From assembly GCA_024234615.1 (NCBI GenBank), contig JACKNY010000002.1:186001-250000 (forward strand): a DNA stretch of 64,000 nt, written 5' to 3'. The number at the start of each line of letters is the position of its first letter. The first letter of the stretch is position 1. The notes under the pieces were generated by a model. It ran no database searches. It saw only the letters and a list, made by a program, of their open reading frames with translations, and had not been told where the DNA came from. Source of the DNA: Pseudomonadales bacterium (GTDB lineage: Bacteria > Pseudomonadota > Gammaproteobacteria > Pseudomonadales > IMCC2047). The translations under genes and the position numbers were made by a program. Positions 33,962 through 43,523 of the stretch are shown one piece after another.

Positions 33962-35645
33962 TTTCAGTAACCCACTGCTTCACAACCTGGGCGGCACGCT
34001 GCGGGTTATCCGCAATCATGCTCTGCGCCGTTGCTAACTGCATATCATAACTTTGGCCTGGGCCGGGCAGTAGCGCCGCTGTGTTGCCACTCCCGTACTG
34101 CGGGGACAGATTCGTACCGCCGCCAGCCGCTCTGCCCTGCGCTGTAGCTGGGGCCGTCTGCGCATTAGCAACCGCCAATGCCAGTTCCTTTTGCTTAGCG
34201 CCATCGCTAGATAGCGACTTCATAATGGGCCTTATCACCATAAATATCAGCAATAGTACGAGAATCCCCGCCAGCGACTGTTTAACCAATTTGGGAAACC
34301 ATGACTTTTCCCAAATCGCAACCTCTTCGATCACCGGCTCAAACTTTTCCACCGGTGCAAATGCCGCATTAATTACGGTTACGCGGTCACCACGCGCCTC
34401 ATCATAACCCACCGCACCACGCACCAATTCAGTGAGCCGATCCAACTGATCCTGCGGCCAAGGGGTCGGGGTGTCACCTTCGCTGGGCAAATTGTCGACA
34501 ACTACCGCCACCGATAGCCGTCGGATCTGCCCTTGCGGACGCTTGGTGTAACTGATGGTACGATCCAATTCATAGTTGCGGGTGGATTGGCGGCGTGAAT
34601 TCTTTTGAGCATTTAAACCAGCCTGTCCTGTCGCTGCAGCCGGGTCTGTGGTGCCAGCACCAGGCGGTTGATTTGATAAAGCGCCGGGTACACCACTGGG
34701 TTCTGTTGCTGAGCCCGAACGCTGCTCATCCAAAGTTTGTTCACTTCTCACCACGGCTGTCTGTGGATTGTACGCCTCTTCAGCTTGCTCGATGGCGGTA
34801 AAATCAAGATCAGCAGAAACTTCAGCCTTAAACTTATTAAAGCCAACAACCGGTTCTAATATCTGCTCAATGCGTCGGCTTAATACCTGCTCCATTTTGC
34901 GGGTATAGTCAAACTGATGCGCGGCTAGCGCCGAAGACTCAGAACGACCTTGCTCGGATAACAGCCGCCCATTTTGATCTACAATAGTGACATCGGAAGA
35001 GCTTAGTTCCGGCACACTGGAGGCCACCAGGTTAACAATCGCCATGCTTTGCGCTTCTTCTAATTGGCGGCCAGCCGTCAACTCCACAAACACAGAGGCG
35101 CTGGGTTTGCGCTCATCGCGGACAAACACCGTCGCTTTTGGTAACGCCAGATGCACGCGCGCACTACGCACGCTCTTTAAGCTCGAGATGGTGCGTGCCA
35201 ATTCACCCTCCAGACCACGGCGATAACTGATGTTCTCCATAAATTGGCTGGCACCCAGACCCTGCTCCTTATCAAGCAGCTCAAAGCCCACGCTGCGGTT
35301 ATCCGCAATACCTACCGCCGCCAGTTGCATACGCGCCGAATGCAGATGCTCCGAGGGCACCAACAAACCACCGCTGCGCGTATCGATTTTGTAGGGAATA
35401 TCATTGCCGCGTAATAGGTCAATTGCTTGAGTAGCGTCAACACCACTGACATCCGTCAACAGCGGACTGTAATCAGGCTCCTGCGACCAGAGTACGACGG
35501 CAAAGCCAATGGCGATACTCGCCGCGAGCCCAACCAATAGCCCAATTTGCCGGAACAAGCTAAGACCAGAAAATCCGGTTGCCAGGTTGTTATCGTTCTG
35601 CATTTTCTGGGCCTGTGCCTCAATATTTGCGGGTAAAGTAGCCAT
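33954..35645 (-). CDS. fliF: Flagellar MS-ring protein FliF
   Basis: A 563-residue inner-membrane ring protein with two membrane helices (about residues 30-50 and 445-465). Periplasmic ring-building motifs include YSPLLTDVSGVDATQAIDLL, FELLDKEQGLGASQFMENIS, YRRGLEGELARTI and ARVHLALPKATVFVRDERKP. The C-terminal tail binds FliG. It lies 93 bases downstream of fliE. Confidence 0.96.
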   Translation of the reverse strand: MATLPANIEAQAQKMQNDNNLATGFSGLSLFRQIGLLVGLAASIAIGFAVVLWSQEPDYSPLLTDVSGVDATQAIDLLRGNDIPYKIDTRSGGLLVPSEHLHSARMQLAAVGIADNRSVGFELLDKEQGLGASQFMENISYRRGLEGELARTISSLKSVRSARVHLALPKATVFVRDERKPSASVFVELTAGRQLEEAQSMAIVNLVASSVPELSSSDVTIVDQNGRLLSEQGRSESSALAAHQFDYTRKMEQVLSRRIEQILEPVVGFNKFKAEVSADLDFTAIEQAEEAYNPQTAVVRSEQTLDEQRSGSATEPSGVPGALSNQPPGAGTTDPAAATGQAGLNAQKNSRRQSTRNYELDRTISYTKRPQGQIRRLSVAVVVDNLPSEGDTPTPWPQDQLDRLTELVRGAVGYDEARGDRVTVINAAFAPVEKFEPVIEEVAIWEKSWFPKLVKQSLAGILVLLLIFMVIRPIMKSLSSDGAKQKELALAVANAQTAPATAQGRAAGGGTNLSPQYGSGNTAALLPGPGQSYDMQLATAQSMIADNPQRAAQVVKQWVTENE

Positions 35646-35738
35646 GATCTTAAGTCTAGGTTCAAATTATGAAGATTACTCTGAGTTGTTACGTCACTAA
35701 CCTCTGTGTCGTCTCCGAAGATAGTGTTGCAGCGTAGC

Positions 35739-36083
35739 TTACACGGGCATATTCATAATATCTTCGTACGCCCTGACTAAACGGTTTCTAACCTGGTTCA
35801 TTGCATCAAAAGATAAACTGGCCTTTTGAATGCTGATCATCACCTGCGTCAAGTCTACACTCGGATCACCTTTCTCATAAGCTGTCGCCAAAGCCTTCGC
35901 TTGCATTTGCTGATCATTGACGCCGTTAACAGCATTGGCCATCATTTCGCCAAAGTTGGGACTATCCGCTGTTTTGCCTGCCTCGATGGTATTGCTGGGC
36001 TTTTCGATTGGCCCTTGAATCTGCGCCTGCATTTGTCTCATTTGCAGTAGCACACTGTTAATATCCGCTCTTCCCGTTTCCAC
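35739..36083 (-). CDS. fliE: Flagellar hook-basal body protein FliE
   Basis: A 114-residue small protein joining the MS ring and rod. The C-terminal half carries the FliE pattern, including KGDPSVDLTQVMISIQKASL and FDAMNQVRNRLVRAYEDIMN. It starts 64 bases after fleR. I found no -24/-12 promoter in that gap, so it may be read through from fleSR. Confidence 0.95.
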   Translation of the reverse strand: METGRADINSVLLQMRQMQAQIQGPIEKPSNTIEAGKTADSPNFGEMMANAVNGVNDQQMQAKALATAYEKGDPSVDLTQVMISIQKASLSFDAMNQVRNRLVRAYEDIMNMPV

Positions 36084-36147
36084 GCTGACACCCCCTCATC
36101 AAATTCTTAGTGTGAACTTCCAACATTACGCTATCACGCAATGTCTT

Positions 36148-37533
36148 TTAAAATCCCAGAGCGGCGTCCAGATCAAAGCCAGACTCACGCATCTTAGCTA
36201 ATTTATATCGTAATGTTCGTGGACTAATGCCAAGTTTTTCAGCAGCCTGTTTTTTGCGGCCACGCTCTAAAGTTAAGGCTTCTACAATAAGCTGGTATTC
36301 ATGACTCTTCATATCATCGCCCAAACCCGCCGCATTTTCCTCCGCACTCCCGTTCTGTTCAGACAGTGGCGATGATTGGTGTTCCAAACCCGCTAGCCTG
36401 GAGCCCGGCGTTAACATCAGATCTTCAGTTCGAATACTATCGCCCTGCTGCAAGATCAGTGCACGCTGGATCACATTGTCCAACTCACGAACATTTCCCG
36501 GCCAAGAATAAGCACAAAGTTTTGCCTTCGCCTCTGCAGCTAAACGCACCAATTTCTTATTCATTTTGCGACAATGCTGCTCAATCAAACGCTCAGCTAA
36601 AGGCACAATATCCAATTGTCGCTCACGCAAAGGCAACCACTGTAAAGGGAATACACTCAGGCGGTAATAAAGGTCTTCTCTAAACCGACCCGTTTCAACA
36701 TGTGCCAGCAGATCACGGTTAGTGGTAGCGACAATTCTCACATCCAACGCAATAACTTTTTTACCGCCCACTCTTTCAACTTCTCTTTCTTGTAAAACAC
36801 GCAGTAATTTCGCTTGTAAACCTAAATCCATTTCCGACACTTCATCAAGCAGAATAGTACCGCCATTAGCCTGTTCGAACTTACCCGGATTGCTCGTGTA
36901 GGCACCGGTAAAAGCGCCTTTCTCATGACCGAATAAGGTTGCTTCCAACATGTTTTCTGGAATTGCCGCACAGTTGATCGCCACAAACGGCCCATTCGCA
37001 CGTGCAGAATGAGTATGAATAAAACGCGCTAGCACCTCTTTACCGGTGCCGCTTTCGCCTGAGATCAAGACCGTGGAATCGGTTGCCGCTACTCGTTGCG
37101 CCAGCTGAAGCAGTGCTTGGCTTGAAGGCTCATCAGCCACTGGCGATGATTGGTCGGCCTGATTGCATTTACCCACCGCATGGCGCGCCACCGCGTCTAC
37201 CAATGCTTGGGGTTTAAAGGGTTTAACCAGATAATCCACTGCGCCATTGCGCATGGCGTTGACTGCATTGCTAACATCACCGTAGGCCGTCATCAATAAC
37301 ACCGGCAAGGACGGAGAGGTTTTTTGTAAGCGCACCAGCAGTTCATGGCCGCTAATGCCACCCATATTGACATCACTCACCACCATGTTGACGCTTTGCT
37401 TTTCCAACAGCGCCAAGGCTGCCTCTCCAGAGTCTGTTTGGAATACCTCAAAACCCGCTAATTCGAGGGTATCATAAAGCGCCTCGCGCAATTCAAGGTC
37501 ATCCTCAACGACCAGAATTTTACTTCTATTCAT
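36148..37533 (-). CDS. fleR: Flagellar response regulator FleR (FlrC type), sigma-54 activator
   Basis: A sigma-54-dependent response regulator controlling class III flagellar genes. The receiver has VVEDD acidic residues and the phospho-acceptor Asp in VVSDVNMGGISG. The AAA+ domain shows GESGTGKE, GAFTGAY and ILLDEVSEMD; the C-terminal Fis-type HTH is EKLGISPRTLRYKLAKMRES. I start at the ATG encoding MNRSKILVVEDD, which overlaps the fleS end by 8 bases; a GTG-type extension of 13 residues is unlikely. Confidence 0.95.
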   Translation of the reverse strand: MNRSKILVVEDDLELREALYDTLELAGFEVFQTDSGEAALALLEKQSVNMVVSDVNMGGISGHELLVRLQKTSPSLPVLLMTAYGDVSNAVNAMRNGAVDYLVKPFKPQALVDAVARHAVGKCNQADQSSPVADEPSSQALLQLAQRVAATDSTVLISGESGTGKEVLARFIHTHSARANGPFVAINCAAIPENMLEATLFGHEKGAFTGAYTSNPGKFEQANGGTILLDEVSEMDLGLQAKLLRVLQEREVERVGGKKVIALDVRIVATTNRDLLAHVETGRFREDLYYRLSVFPLQWLPLRERQLDIVPLAERLIEQHCRKMNKKLVRLAAEAKAKLCAYSWPGNVRELDNVIQRALILQQGDSIRTEDLMLTPGSRLAGLEHQSSPLSEQNGSAEENAAGLGDDMKSHEYQLIVEALTLERGRKKQAAEKLGISPRTLRYKLAKMRESGFDLDAALGF

Positions 37534-38845
37534 CGGATACTCCTTCCTGCCTTTCTCCTGGGTTTGCTCCAAAAACCGGCAAACTCAGCAACATGCACGT
37601 TCCCTGCGCTGTGCTGGATTCCAACTTAAATTCACCCTGATGCGCACGCACTACAGCTTGCACCACCGCTAGGCCCAAGCCGGTACCATGGGACTTAGTT
37701 GTCACGAAAGGCTCCATCATTCGGCTCTTCACCGTCTCATTTATACCAGGACCTTGATCGACCACCCGAATTTCTAGCTGCGTATCACGTTGCATCAATT
37801 TAATGCAAATCACAGCGTCGCAACCAACCGCTTGGATTGAATTATTGATTAGGTTAAGAATCGCACCGATTAGTGCTTCCAGATTACATTGCAGCACAGC
37901 GTTAAGTGCTTGATTGTTAATACTCAATGATGAGCCGCTCGCCATTAGCGGAGACTCCGCAGCTACTTCGATGCCTGTGACGAGCTGCGTGGTGTCAATA
38001 CGATCCGCCAAGGGCATATCACCTTTGGCAAAGATCAGCATATCGCGCACCTGTTGTTCAAGGTGATTGAGGCGCGAATTCAATTTATCCGCGAAACGTT
38101 TTTGCTGGGCCGGCTCCAAATCCGTATTGGCCAAGTGCTCACCGTAGAGCATCGCCGCCGTCAGCGGGGTACGAATTTGGTGCGCCAAAGACGCCACCAT
38201 TTCGCCCAAGGACGACAGCCGCTGATGTCTGCTTAAACGCTCCTGTAAGGCGCGAGTTTCAGTCATATCTGTCAATACGATCAGCTGCCCCGGCTGTCCA
38301 TCCAGAGAACGGGTCGCTAAGCTAACCCGACGACCATCCTTTAACGATACCTCATGGCCATCATCTAACCTTGGCGCAAAACTGCGCTGGATAATATCCA
38401 GCCAACTTTCACCCAATAATGGCTCACCGAGTAATTCCGTCGCCGCCAGATTGCACTGCTGTACACGTCCACGCACATCCAGTACCACCACGCCAACCGG
38501 TAAAATATTGAGCAGACCCTCCAAACGATTGGTCACTATTTCTTTTTTGGCAACTTCCTCTTCATGCCGCGCTTGCGCTCGCACTAATTCTGCCGTCAAA
38601 TCCTTAACCTGTTGTTCCAAGCCTTGATAGGCGTCGGTAAGCTGTTGCGACATTAGGTTAAAAAACTCGAAGGCTGTTTCCAGCTTATGCTTGTCCGGCA
38701 AATCCAGATCAAGCGCCAAACTGCTGCCAGTCCTCTCTTTTAGGCTCGTGCCATTGTGCTGAGCCGAACCCAACATGGCAGGCACGGCATGCACTAAGCT
38801 CTGTGGTTTTTGTGTCGTTATTTTTGATTCGGTGTATGCAGTCAT
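37526..38845 (-). CDS. fleS: Flagellar sensor kinase FleS (FlrB type)
   Basis: A 439-residue cytoplasmic histidine kinase; no membrane helix is visible. A coiled coil (about residues 55-105) and a PAS domain (GLLNILPVGVVVLDVRGRVQ) precede the dimerisation helix with the phospho-histidine in SLAHQIRTPLTAAMLYGEHL. The ATPase domain has LNLINNSIQAV, DQGPGI and GTGLGLAVVQAVV. It overlaps fleR and is preceded by a good sigma-54 promoter. Confidence 0.95.
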   Translation of the reverse strand: MTAYTESKITTQKPQSLVHAVPAMLGSAQHNGTSLKERTGSSLALDLDLPDKHKLETAFEFFNLMSQQLTDAYQGLEQQVKDLTAELVRAQARHEEEVAKKEIVTNRLEGLLNILPVGVVVLDVRGRVQQCNLAATELLGEPLLGESWLDIIQRSFAPRLDDGHEVSLKDGRRVSLATRSLDGQPGQLIVLTDMTETRALQERLSRHQRLSSLGEMVASLAHQIRTPLTAAMLYGEHLANTDLEPAQQKRFADKLNSRLNHLEQQVRDMLIFAKGDMPLADRIDTTQLVTGIEVAAESPLMASGSSLSINNQALNAVLQCNLEALIGAILNLINNSIQAVGCDAVICIKLMQRDTQLEIRVVDQGPGINETVKSRMMEPFVTTKSHGTGLGLAVVQAVVRAHQGEFKLESSTAQGTCMLLSLPVFGANPGERQEGVSDE

Positions 38846-38931
38846 TGCTATCCCCTAAACCCGTCAACCTCTGGTAGCATCATCACGGAGTGACAAATTC
38901 ATGACGGGTTTGTGCTAGTAATAGCTAAAAC

Positions 38932-38946
38932 TGCAAGGAATGTGCC
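38932..38946 (-). promoter_or_regulatory. Sigma-54 promoter of fleSR
   Basis: On the minus strand GGCACATTCCTTGCA matches the -24/-12 consensus (GGCAC-N5-TTGCA) perfectly. It sits 87 bases upstream of the fleS start. FleQ-dependent transcription of fleSR from sigma-54 is the known arrangement in Pseudomonas. Confidence 0.85.
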
Positions 38947-39141
38947 TAATCTTGACTTGGCGAGAACCGGATAAATTTATTATTATATTTCAGCCACTTA
39001 ACCTACAATAATTCTTCACACATAACTCATTCGAGTTGTCGGAAAATTGACTGGAGCAATGAATTCGAAAGTGAAGAGCCTAGTGTCTCTCGACGTATTT
39101 TGAAGCCGACGTAGTGGGTTAAGTCCTATTGGCAACAACAA

Positions 39142-40596
39142 TTAATCCCGTTGCAGACCATACTTGCGCATTTTTTCGACCAGGGTTGTACGCCGAATAT
39201 TGAGCTTTTCAGCGGCGCGCGCGACCACCGAACTGGAATCGTTGAGGGCTTGCTCTATCAGGCTTCGCTCAAGATTGGTCAGATATTCCTTCAGGTCAAT
39301 TCCTTCCTCTGGCAGCAAGGTAAGACTAGGCGGACTCAGTACCACATCATCCGTGGCAACCTGCTCTGCCAAAAAGAAGGTCTCATCTTCCTGCTCGGGG
39401 TCGCTTGCTTCCACATAACGCAGTTTCTCAGGTAAATCCTTTACGCCAATCACCGCATCAGGGTGCGTAATCGCCAACCTTTCAACCAAATTTGCCAGTT
39501 CACGCACATTCCCGGCCCAACTGTGGCGGCATAGCGACTGAATTGCCGTACTATTGAATTTTACCGAACCCCGCTTCTCCGCCTCAAGACGCACGATTAA
39601 CTCATTGAGCAGTAAAGGAATATCATCTACCCGGTCGCGTAGGGCTGGCATTTCAATAGGAAATACGTTCAAGCGATAGTAGAGGTCTTCACGGAATGAA
39701 CCGTCTTCGATCATTTTTTCCAAATCTTTATGAGTTGCCGCAATGATGCGAACATCCGTTTTCATCTCCTGATTGCCGCCAACTCGCTCGTAAACCCGCT
39801 CTTGCAATACCCGCAAAATCTTCACCTGCATCGTGAGCGGCATATCGCCGATTTCATCTAAAAATAAAGTACCGCCTTCAGCCATTTCAAAGCGGCCCGG
39901 CCGACTGCTGATCGCACCCGTAAATGCGCCCTTCTCATGCCCGAACAATTCACTTTCCAATAATTCAGCGGGAATCGCACCACAGTTAACCGGCACAAAA
40001 GGCTTCTGGCGTCTTTGTGAGTTATAGTGAAGATTACGCGCCACCACCTCCTTACCGGTACCGGATTCACCGGTAATAAGGACGCTCACATCCTTATCCG
40101 CCACCTGTGCCATCAACTTGCGTACGTTCTTAATACAATCACTATCGCCAACCAGACTACGAAACAGCTCCAATTCACGACCCTTGTTTTTGTCGCGCAT
40201 ATTTTCATACTGCTCACGGTACAACTGCGCACGATGTAGACACCCAAGCAATTGATTGTAACTGGGAGGTAGGCTGATATTACCAATCACCATGCGCCGC
40301 AAAGTAGCATCACTGCTTTCCTTTAACTCGCGCTCACCCAGCAGTAACACCGGCACTCCGGAGTCCCAGGCATTGAGGTCAGCAAGCACTGTTTCCAAAG
40401 CAAAATCGTTTTCGATTCCCCCAATCAACACCGCTATCACTTCATCACTGCCCTTAAAGCCCTCAGTGGCTCGCTGCTTCCAATTACGTGAATTAGCCGA
40501 GATAGAATACTCCCCAAGGAAGTCCATAATTACCTTTAGATCGTAGCAACGCTGGTTATCCTCTTCAATGATCAGGGTTTTTATCTCTCGGCGCAT
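39142..40596 (-). CDS. fleQ: Flagellar master regulator FleQ (FlrA type)
   Basis: A sigma-54 enhancer-binding protein of about 484 residues at the top of the flagellar cascade; in Pseudomonas it also binds c-di-GMP and FleN. The N-terminal FleQ domain (KTLIIEEDNQRCYDLKVIMD) is receiver-like but lacks the phosphorylation signature. The AAA+ core has GESGTGKEVVARNLHY, GAFTGA and GGTLFLDEIGDMP, and the C-terminal Fis-type HTH is AAEKLNIRRTTLVEKMRKYG. The ATG encoding MRREIKTLI is chosen over one 14 codons upstream. A 296-base gap with the fleSR promoter separates it from fleS. Confidence 0.95.
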   Translation of the reverse strand: MRREIKTLIIEEDNQRCYDLKVIMDFLGEYSISANSRNWKQRATEGFKGSDEVIAVLIGGIENDFALETVLADLNAWDSGVPVLLLGERELKESSDATLRRMVIGNISLPPSYNQLLGCLHRAQLYREQYENMRDKNKGRELELFRSLVGDSDCIKNVRKLMAQVADKDVSVLITGESGTGKEVVARNLHYNSQRRQKPFVPVNCGAIPAELLESELFGHEKGAFTGAISSRPGRFEMAEGGTLFLDEIGDMPLTMQVKILRVLQERVYERVGGNQEMKTDVRIIAATHKDLEKMIEDGSFREDLYYRLNVFPIEMPALRDRVDDIPLLLNELIVRLEAEKRGSVKFNSTAIQSLCRHSWAGNVRELANLVERLAITHPDAVIGVKDLPEKLRYVEASDPEQEDETFFLAEQVATDDVVLSPPSLTLLPEEGIDLKEYLTNLERSLIEQALNDSSSVVARAAEKLNIRRTTLVEKMRKYGLQRD

Positions 40597-41058
40597 TCGA
40601 ATTCTGTCTTGAGTGAGGTGATGGCTAGCACTAAGCAAAGCAATCCGGGTAAAAAGAAATATTGTTCAAAATTTTGACGCATTGTACCCGCGCCTTAATT
40701 AAATTTAAACCAACATTTAAAAATGTCAATTTAGTGACGCTTTGGTGTTTGTTTAATTTAACGTTTAACGTACCGTCAGATCATCGAGTGGGGGAAACTT
40801 AACCTGTCACTTCAAGTAATTCATCTCGCAATTGCCTGACCAAACGTCCCATGCGTGGTCTCGATGTCGAAACCTTGTTCTCGCTGTCAATTGGCATCGA
40901 CCATTCAGCAGAGGCTATCTTTACAAACCTTTACACAGCGCTAACCCAACATTACATATCAGTGACCTAAAATAGCCAGGATTTGAACTGAAACTCAAAC
41001 TTTGGATGTGGCGCGATGCCTACACCCCTTGAAATAAATCCTTATTAGAGAAGAGATC
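40597..41058. other. Intergenic region upstream of fleQ
   Basis: This 462-base stretch between two divergent genes must contain the fleQ promoter and that of the lipoprotein gene. I see an AT-rich section around 40695-40770 with near-repeats of GTTTAA, but no convincing -24/-12 element, RNA gene or ORF. The flagellin/fliD/fliS genes that precede fleQ in pseudomonads are not here. Confidence 0.6.
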
Positions 41059-41529
41059 ATGAAAAAAAATTTCACAGGCGTAAGATCAATCATTAGCAGT
41101 AAGTTTCTTGTTATCGCGATTCCCATAGCATTGACACTGGGGTGTGCACAGAATGCACACAAACATCCAGACAACCGTCCAAAGCCGAAAGAAACCTTCT
41201 CTACCGAGATCACGGCAAACGGTACCAAATTCTTCTCCTATAGCGTTGAAATGCCTGAGCGGCCGCGCATGAAGAGTGGCGAGCGGAAGCAACGCTCTGG
41301 TATGGAGAAAGGAGACCATCGTGCGGAATCGGACGCGGCTGGCAGGGGGCGATCAACAGAAAGACTCCATAAACAACTGGAAAAAAAGATTGCAGAAACA
41401 GGTTTCTGCAAGGAAGGCTACATTGTCCTCGATGAGGTCTCCGGCGATCGCTACGCTTCAATTCGTGGAGAATGCCGAGACGGTGCGGACGACCAGGAAA
41501 ACAGTATTGTGTCGTGGCAAAATACTTGA
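41059..41529 (+). CDS. Small putative lipoprotein, unknown function
   Basis: A 156-residue protein with a lipoprotein signal peptide and lipobox LTLGC (Cys29). The mature part is strongly charged, with a Lys/Arg/Glu-rich middle (RMKSGERKQRSGMEKGD). Two further cysteines lie near the C-terminus (FCKEGYIVLDEVSGDRYAS and RGECRDG), which may form a disulfide. No family recognised. GAAGAGAT precedes the ATG. Confidence 0.65.
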   Translation: MKKNFTGVRSIISSKFLVIAIPIALTLGCAQNAHKHPDNRPKPKETFSTEITANGTKFFSYSVEMPERPRMKSGERKQRSGMEKGDHRAESDAAGRGRSTERLHKQLEKKIAETGFCKEGYIVLDEVSGDRYASIRGECRDGADDQENSIVSWQNT

Positions 41530-41814
41530 GGGCACTTCGCAGGCACCATTGAATAAGGCTCTAGCCTGCAGTTTATTACTGACAGTCACATTGTAATGCG
41601 CTGTTTCATACACTTGTGGCAGTTTGATTTAAAATTTCGTTCCACACAGGGAGTGCGAGTGGTTGTAATGAACAAAAATAAATTACGGTGCTCTGTCAAC
41701 CTGCGTTCAGGTCAAACGTTTTAAGGTTAATAGAACAATAAAGCCCATAACGTAATGGTTGATTTGCAACTATAAGGATGTGCAATAAACAAACTATTGT
41801 AAAGGAGTAAATGA

Positions 41815-42483
41815 ATGAACAGGAAATTTCTTATCGCAGTTTTATCCGCCGGAGCCTTATCCATTGCGTCGGCTGCATATACTGCGCCAAATGACGACCG
41901 TGGCCCGGAAAAACCCAGGCATCAAGTTGTAAAAAAGAGCCATAAAACGGGCCCCAATGTTCGATTTTATAATCCAGGACATCGGGTTTCGCGGCTACCG
42001 CATGGGCATTACCGGATTAACGTGCGCAACCAAGACTATTACTATTTTGGCGGACAATATTATCGTCCGTTAAACAACGCTTATGTGATTGTAAGGGCAC
42101 CGATAGGGGCTCGGGTACGGCATTTACCGGCAGGCTTTTTAACCTTCTATATCGGTTCCCACCTTTTTTATCACGTAAACGATACCTATTATCGGCGTGT
42201 AGATAGCGAATACGTAGTCGTGGAGGAACCTGAGAATATTGAGTCAGCCAGGATTGAAGAGGCGCAGCAATCAGAAGGTAAAGCTGTAGCGGAGTTAATC
42301 ATTTACCCAAAAAAAGGGCAAGATGATGAACAGCTGGAACTGGATCGCTATCAATGCCATCGCTGGGCGAGTGAACAGACCAGTTTCGATCCAACTTTAT
42401 CAAACCAGTTAGAGGGACATCGTTCAGATTACTATCGAGCGATGGGCGCCTGTTTGGAGGGCCGTGGTTATGTGGTCAAATAA
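41815..42483 (+). CDS. Secreted DUF6515-like protein with C-terminal cysteine module
   Basis: A 222-residue exported protein; a signal peptide covers about residues 1-24 (AYTAPNDD). The middle part is Tyr-rich, with two repeats of the type YYYFGGQYYRPLNNAYVIVR and LFYHVNDTYYRRVDSEYVVV, as in the DUF6515 family. The last 60 residues are a separate module: YPKKGQDDEQLELDRYQCHR, WASEQTSFDPT, then YYRAMGACLEGRGYVVK. That module reappears in the next gene. GGAG stands well placed before the ATG. The two genes overlap and are surely co-expressed. Role unknown; probably envelope. Confidence 0.75.
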   Translation: MNRKFLIAVLSAGALSIASAAYTAPNDDRGPEKPRHQVVKKSHKTGPNVRFYNPGHRVSRLPHGHYRINVRNQDYYYFGGQYYRPLNNAYVIVRAPIGARVRHLPAGFLTFYIGSHLFYHVNDTYYRRVDSEYVVVEEPENIESARIEEAQQSEGKAVAELIIYPKKGQDDEQLELDRYQCHRWASEQTSFDPTLSNQLEGHRSDYYRAMGACLEGRGYVVK

Positions 42484-43048
42484 GGGAGCAAGCGGCATAC
42501 GCAAAACATTAATACTTGCCCTGGTGCTAGGAACTTCAGGCGCAAGCCAGAACGCACTAAGTGCTAAACAACTTTATATCTACCCTAACAAGGGACAGCC
42601 TGAAGAACAGCAAGCGAAGGATCGTTATGAATGCTATCAGTGGGCGGTTAAGAATACGGGCGTTGATCCTAATACATTAGAAGCGCCTAGAGGCTTGGCG
42701 CAAGTTAGAGTGGCGATACCTGAAAATCCCAAACAGGGTGCCAGTGCTAAGGGCACTATCATTGGCGGCGCTACCGGCGCAGTTATTGGTTCACTGGATG
42801 ATGGTCATGGGCGAAGGCATCATAGCCATACCGCGGAGGGCTTTATTATTGGCGCCATTGTAGGAAGCATTATCGGCTCGAGTGTAGAGCGAAAAGGAGC
42901 AATTGACGCACGGGAAGCGGCTAGAGCAGAGGCCCGCGAGGAAGCACAAAAAAATGCAGAAGCACGAGCGCAGTACGAGAAAGCTATAGACAGTTATGGT
43001 CGGGCTTTTAGTGCCTGCATGGAGGCCCGAGAGTATACGGTTCGTTAG
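42470..43048 (+). CDS. Secreted glycine-zipper protein with split cysteine module
   Basis: A 192-residue exported protein with an N-terminal signal peptide. It opens with YPNKGQPEEQQAKDRYECYQ and WAVKNTGVDPN, closely matching the end module of the preceding protein. It then carries a glycine-zipper membrane segment (TIIGGATGAVIGSLDDGHG and FIIGAIVGSIIGSSVERKG) and an Ala/Glu-rich helix, and ends with YGRAFSACMEAREYTVR, the second half of the same module. The ATG overlaps the upstream gene; a GTG two codons earlier is possible. It is followed by a good terminator. Confidence 0.75.
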   Translation: MWSNKGASGIRKTLILALVLGTSGASQNALSAKQLYIYPNKGQPEEQQAKDRYECYQWAVKNTGVDPNTLEAPRGLAQVRVAIPENPKQGASAKGTIIGGATGAVIGSLDDGHGRRHHSHTAEGFIIGAIVGSIIGSSVERKGAIDAREAARAEAREEAQKNAEARAQYEKAIDSYGRAFSACMEAREYTVR

Positions 43049-43167
43049 GCTGGAAATGCCGTTACATGTAGGTACGACAAAGTCGCTCGGTAATTAGATC
43101 GACACAATCCCTTGGTAATCACACTAATACACCTAATAGCGGATATTCTATTTATTCCACATACAAT

Positions 43168-43204
43168 TGGCGCCAGATGATATCTCCCTTCCGGCGCCAT
43201 TTTT
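43168..43204 (+). terminator. Rho-independent terminator after the glycine-zipper gene
   Basis: A 7-bp GC-rich stem (TGGCGCC/GGCGCCA) with an 18-base loop is followed directly by TTTTT. Confidence 0.8.
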
Positions 43205-43243
43205 ATGTCTGAATCATATTTTGGAACGTTAGAAAAACACCTT

Positions 43244-43477
43244 TCAAAACCATAGATCGCTGAGTTGGCCGGACTCCAGCTCGTTAGCGTAACTTAGATA
43301 GTAGTTTCGGTTCGATGCATTGTACTCCCGCGCTGCGAGTCCACGTAATGCCTTGATTCTGGCTTTGCACACCAATCCTTTATCGGTGCCATCCAGCCAC
43401 TTCAAATAATCGGCCAATTGTAATGCCCACTGATAATCTTCATGTTTCAATGCTTTCTGTTCGCGCTTAGATCTACG
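43244..43477 (-). pseudogene. C-terminal fragment of an alkyl-sulfatase-like metallo-hydrolase
   Basis: About 77 codons remain open, with a TTG as the only apparent start. The peptide (KHEDYQWALQLADYLKWLDG, then AREYNASNRNYYLSYANELE) matches the helical dimerisation domain near the C-terminus of SdsA1/BDS1-type alkyl sulfatases, which normally follows a metallo-beta-lactamase domain of about 350 residues. Nothing of that catalytic domain is left upstream; a stop codon precedes the fragment in frame and the LysR gene follows. I read this as a gene remnant, not a working protein. Assignment is by remembered family pattern. Confidence 0.55.
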
Positions 43478-43523
43478 CTATGTTTAATGGCAGAAATTTA
43501 GCGGGTGGGGCTATAACGCTTTT

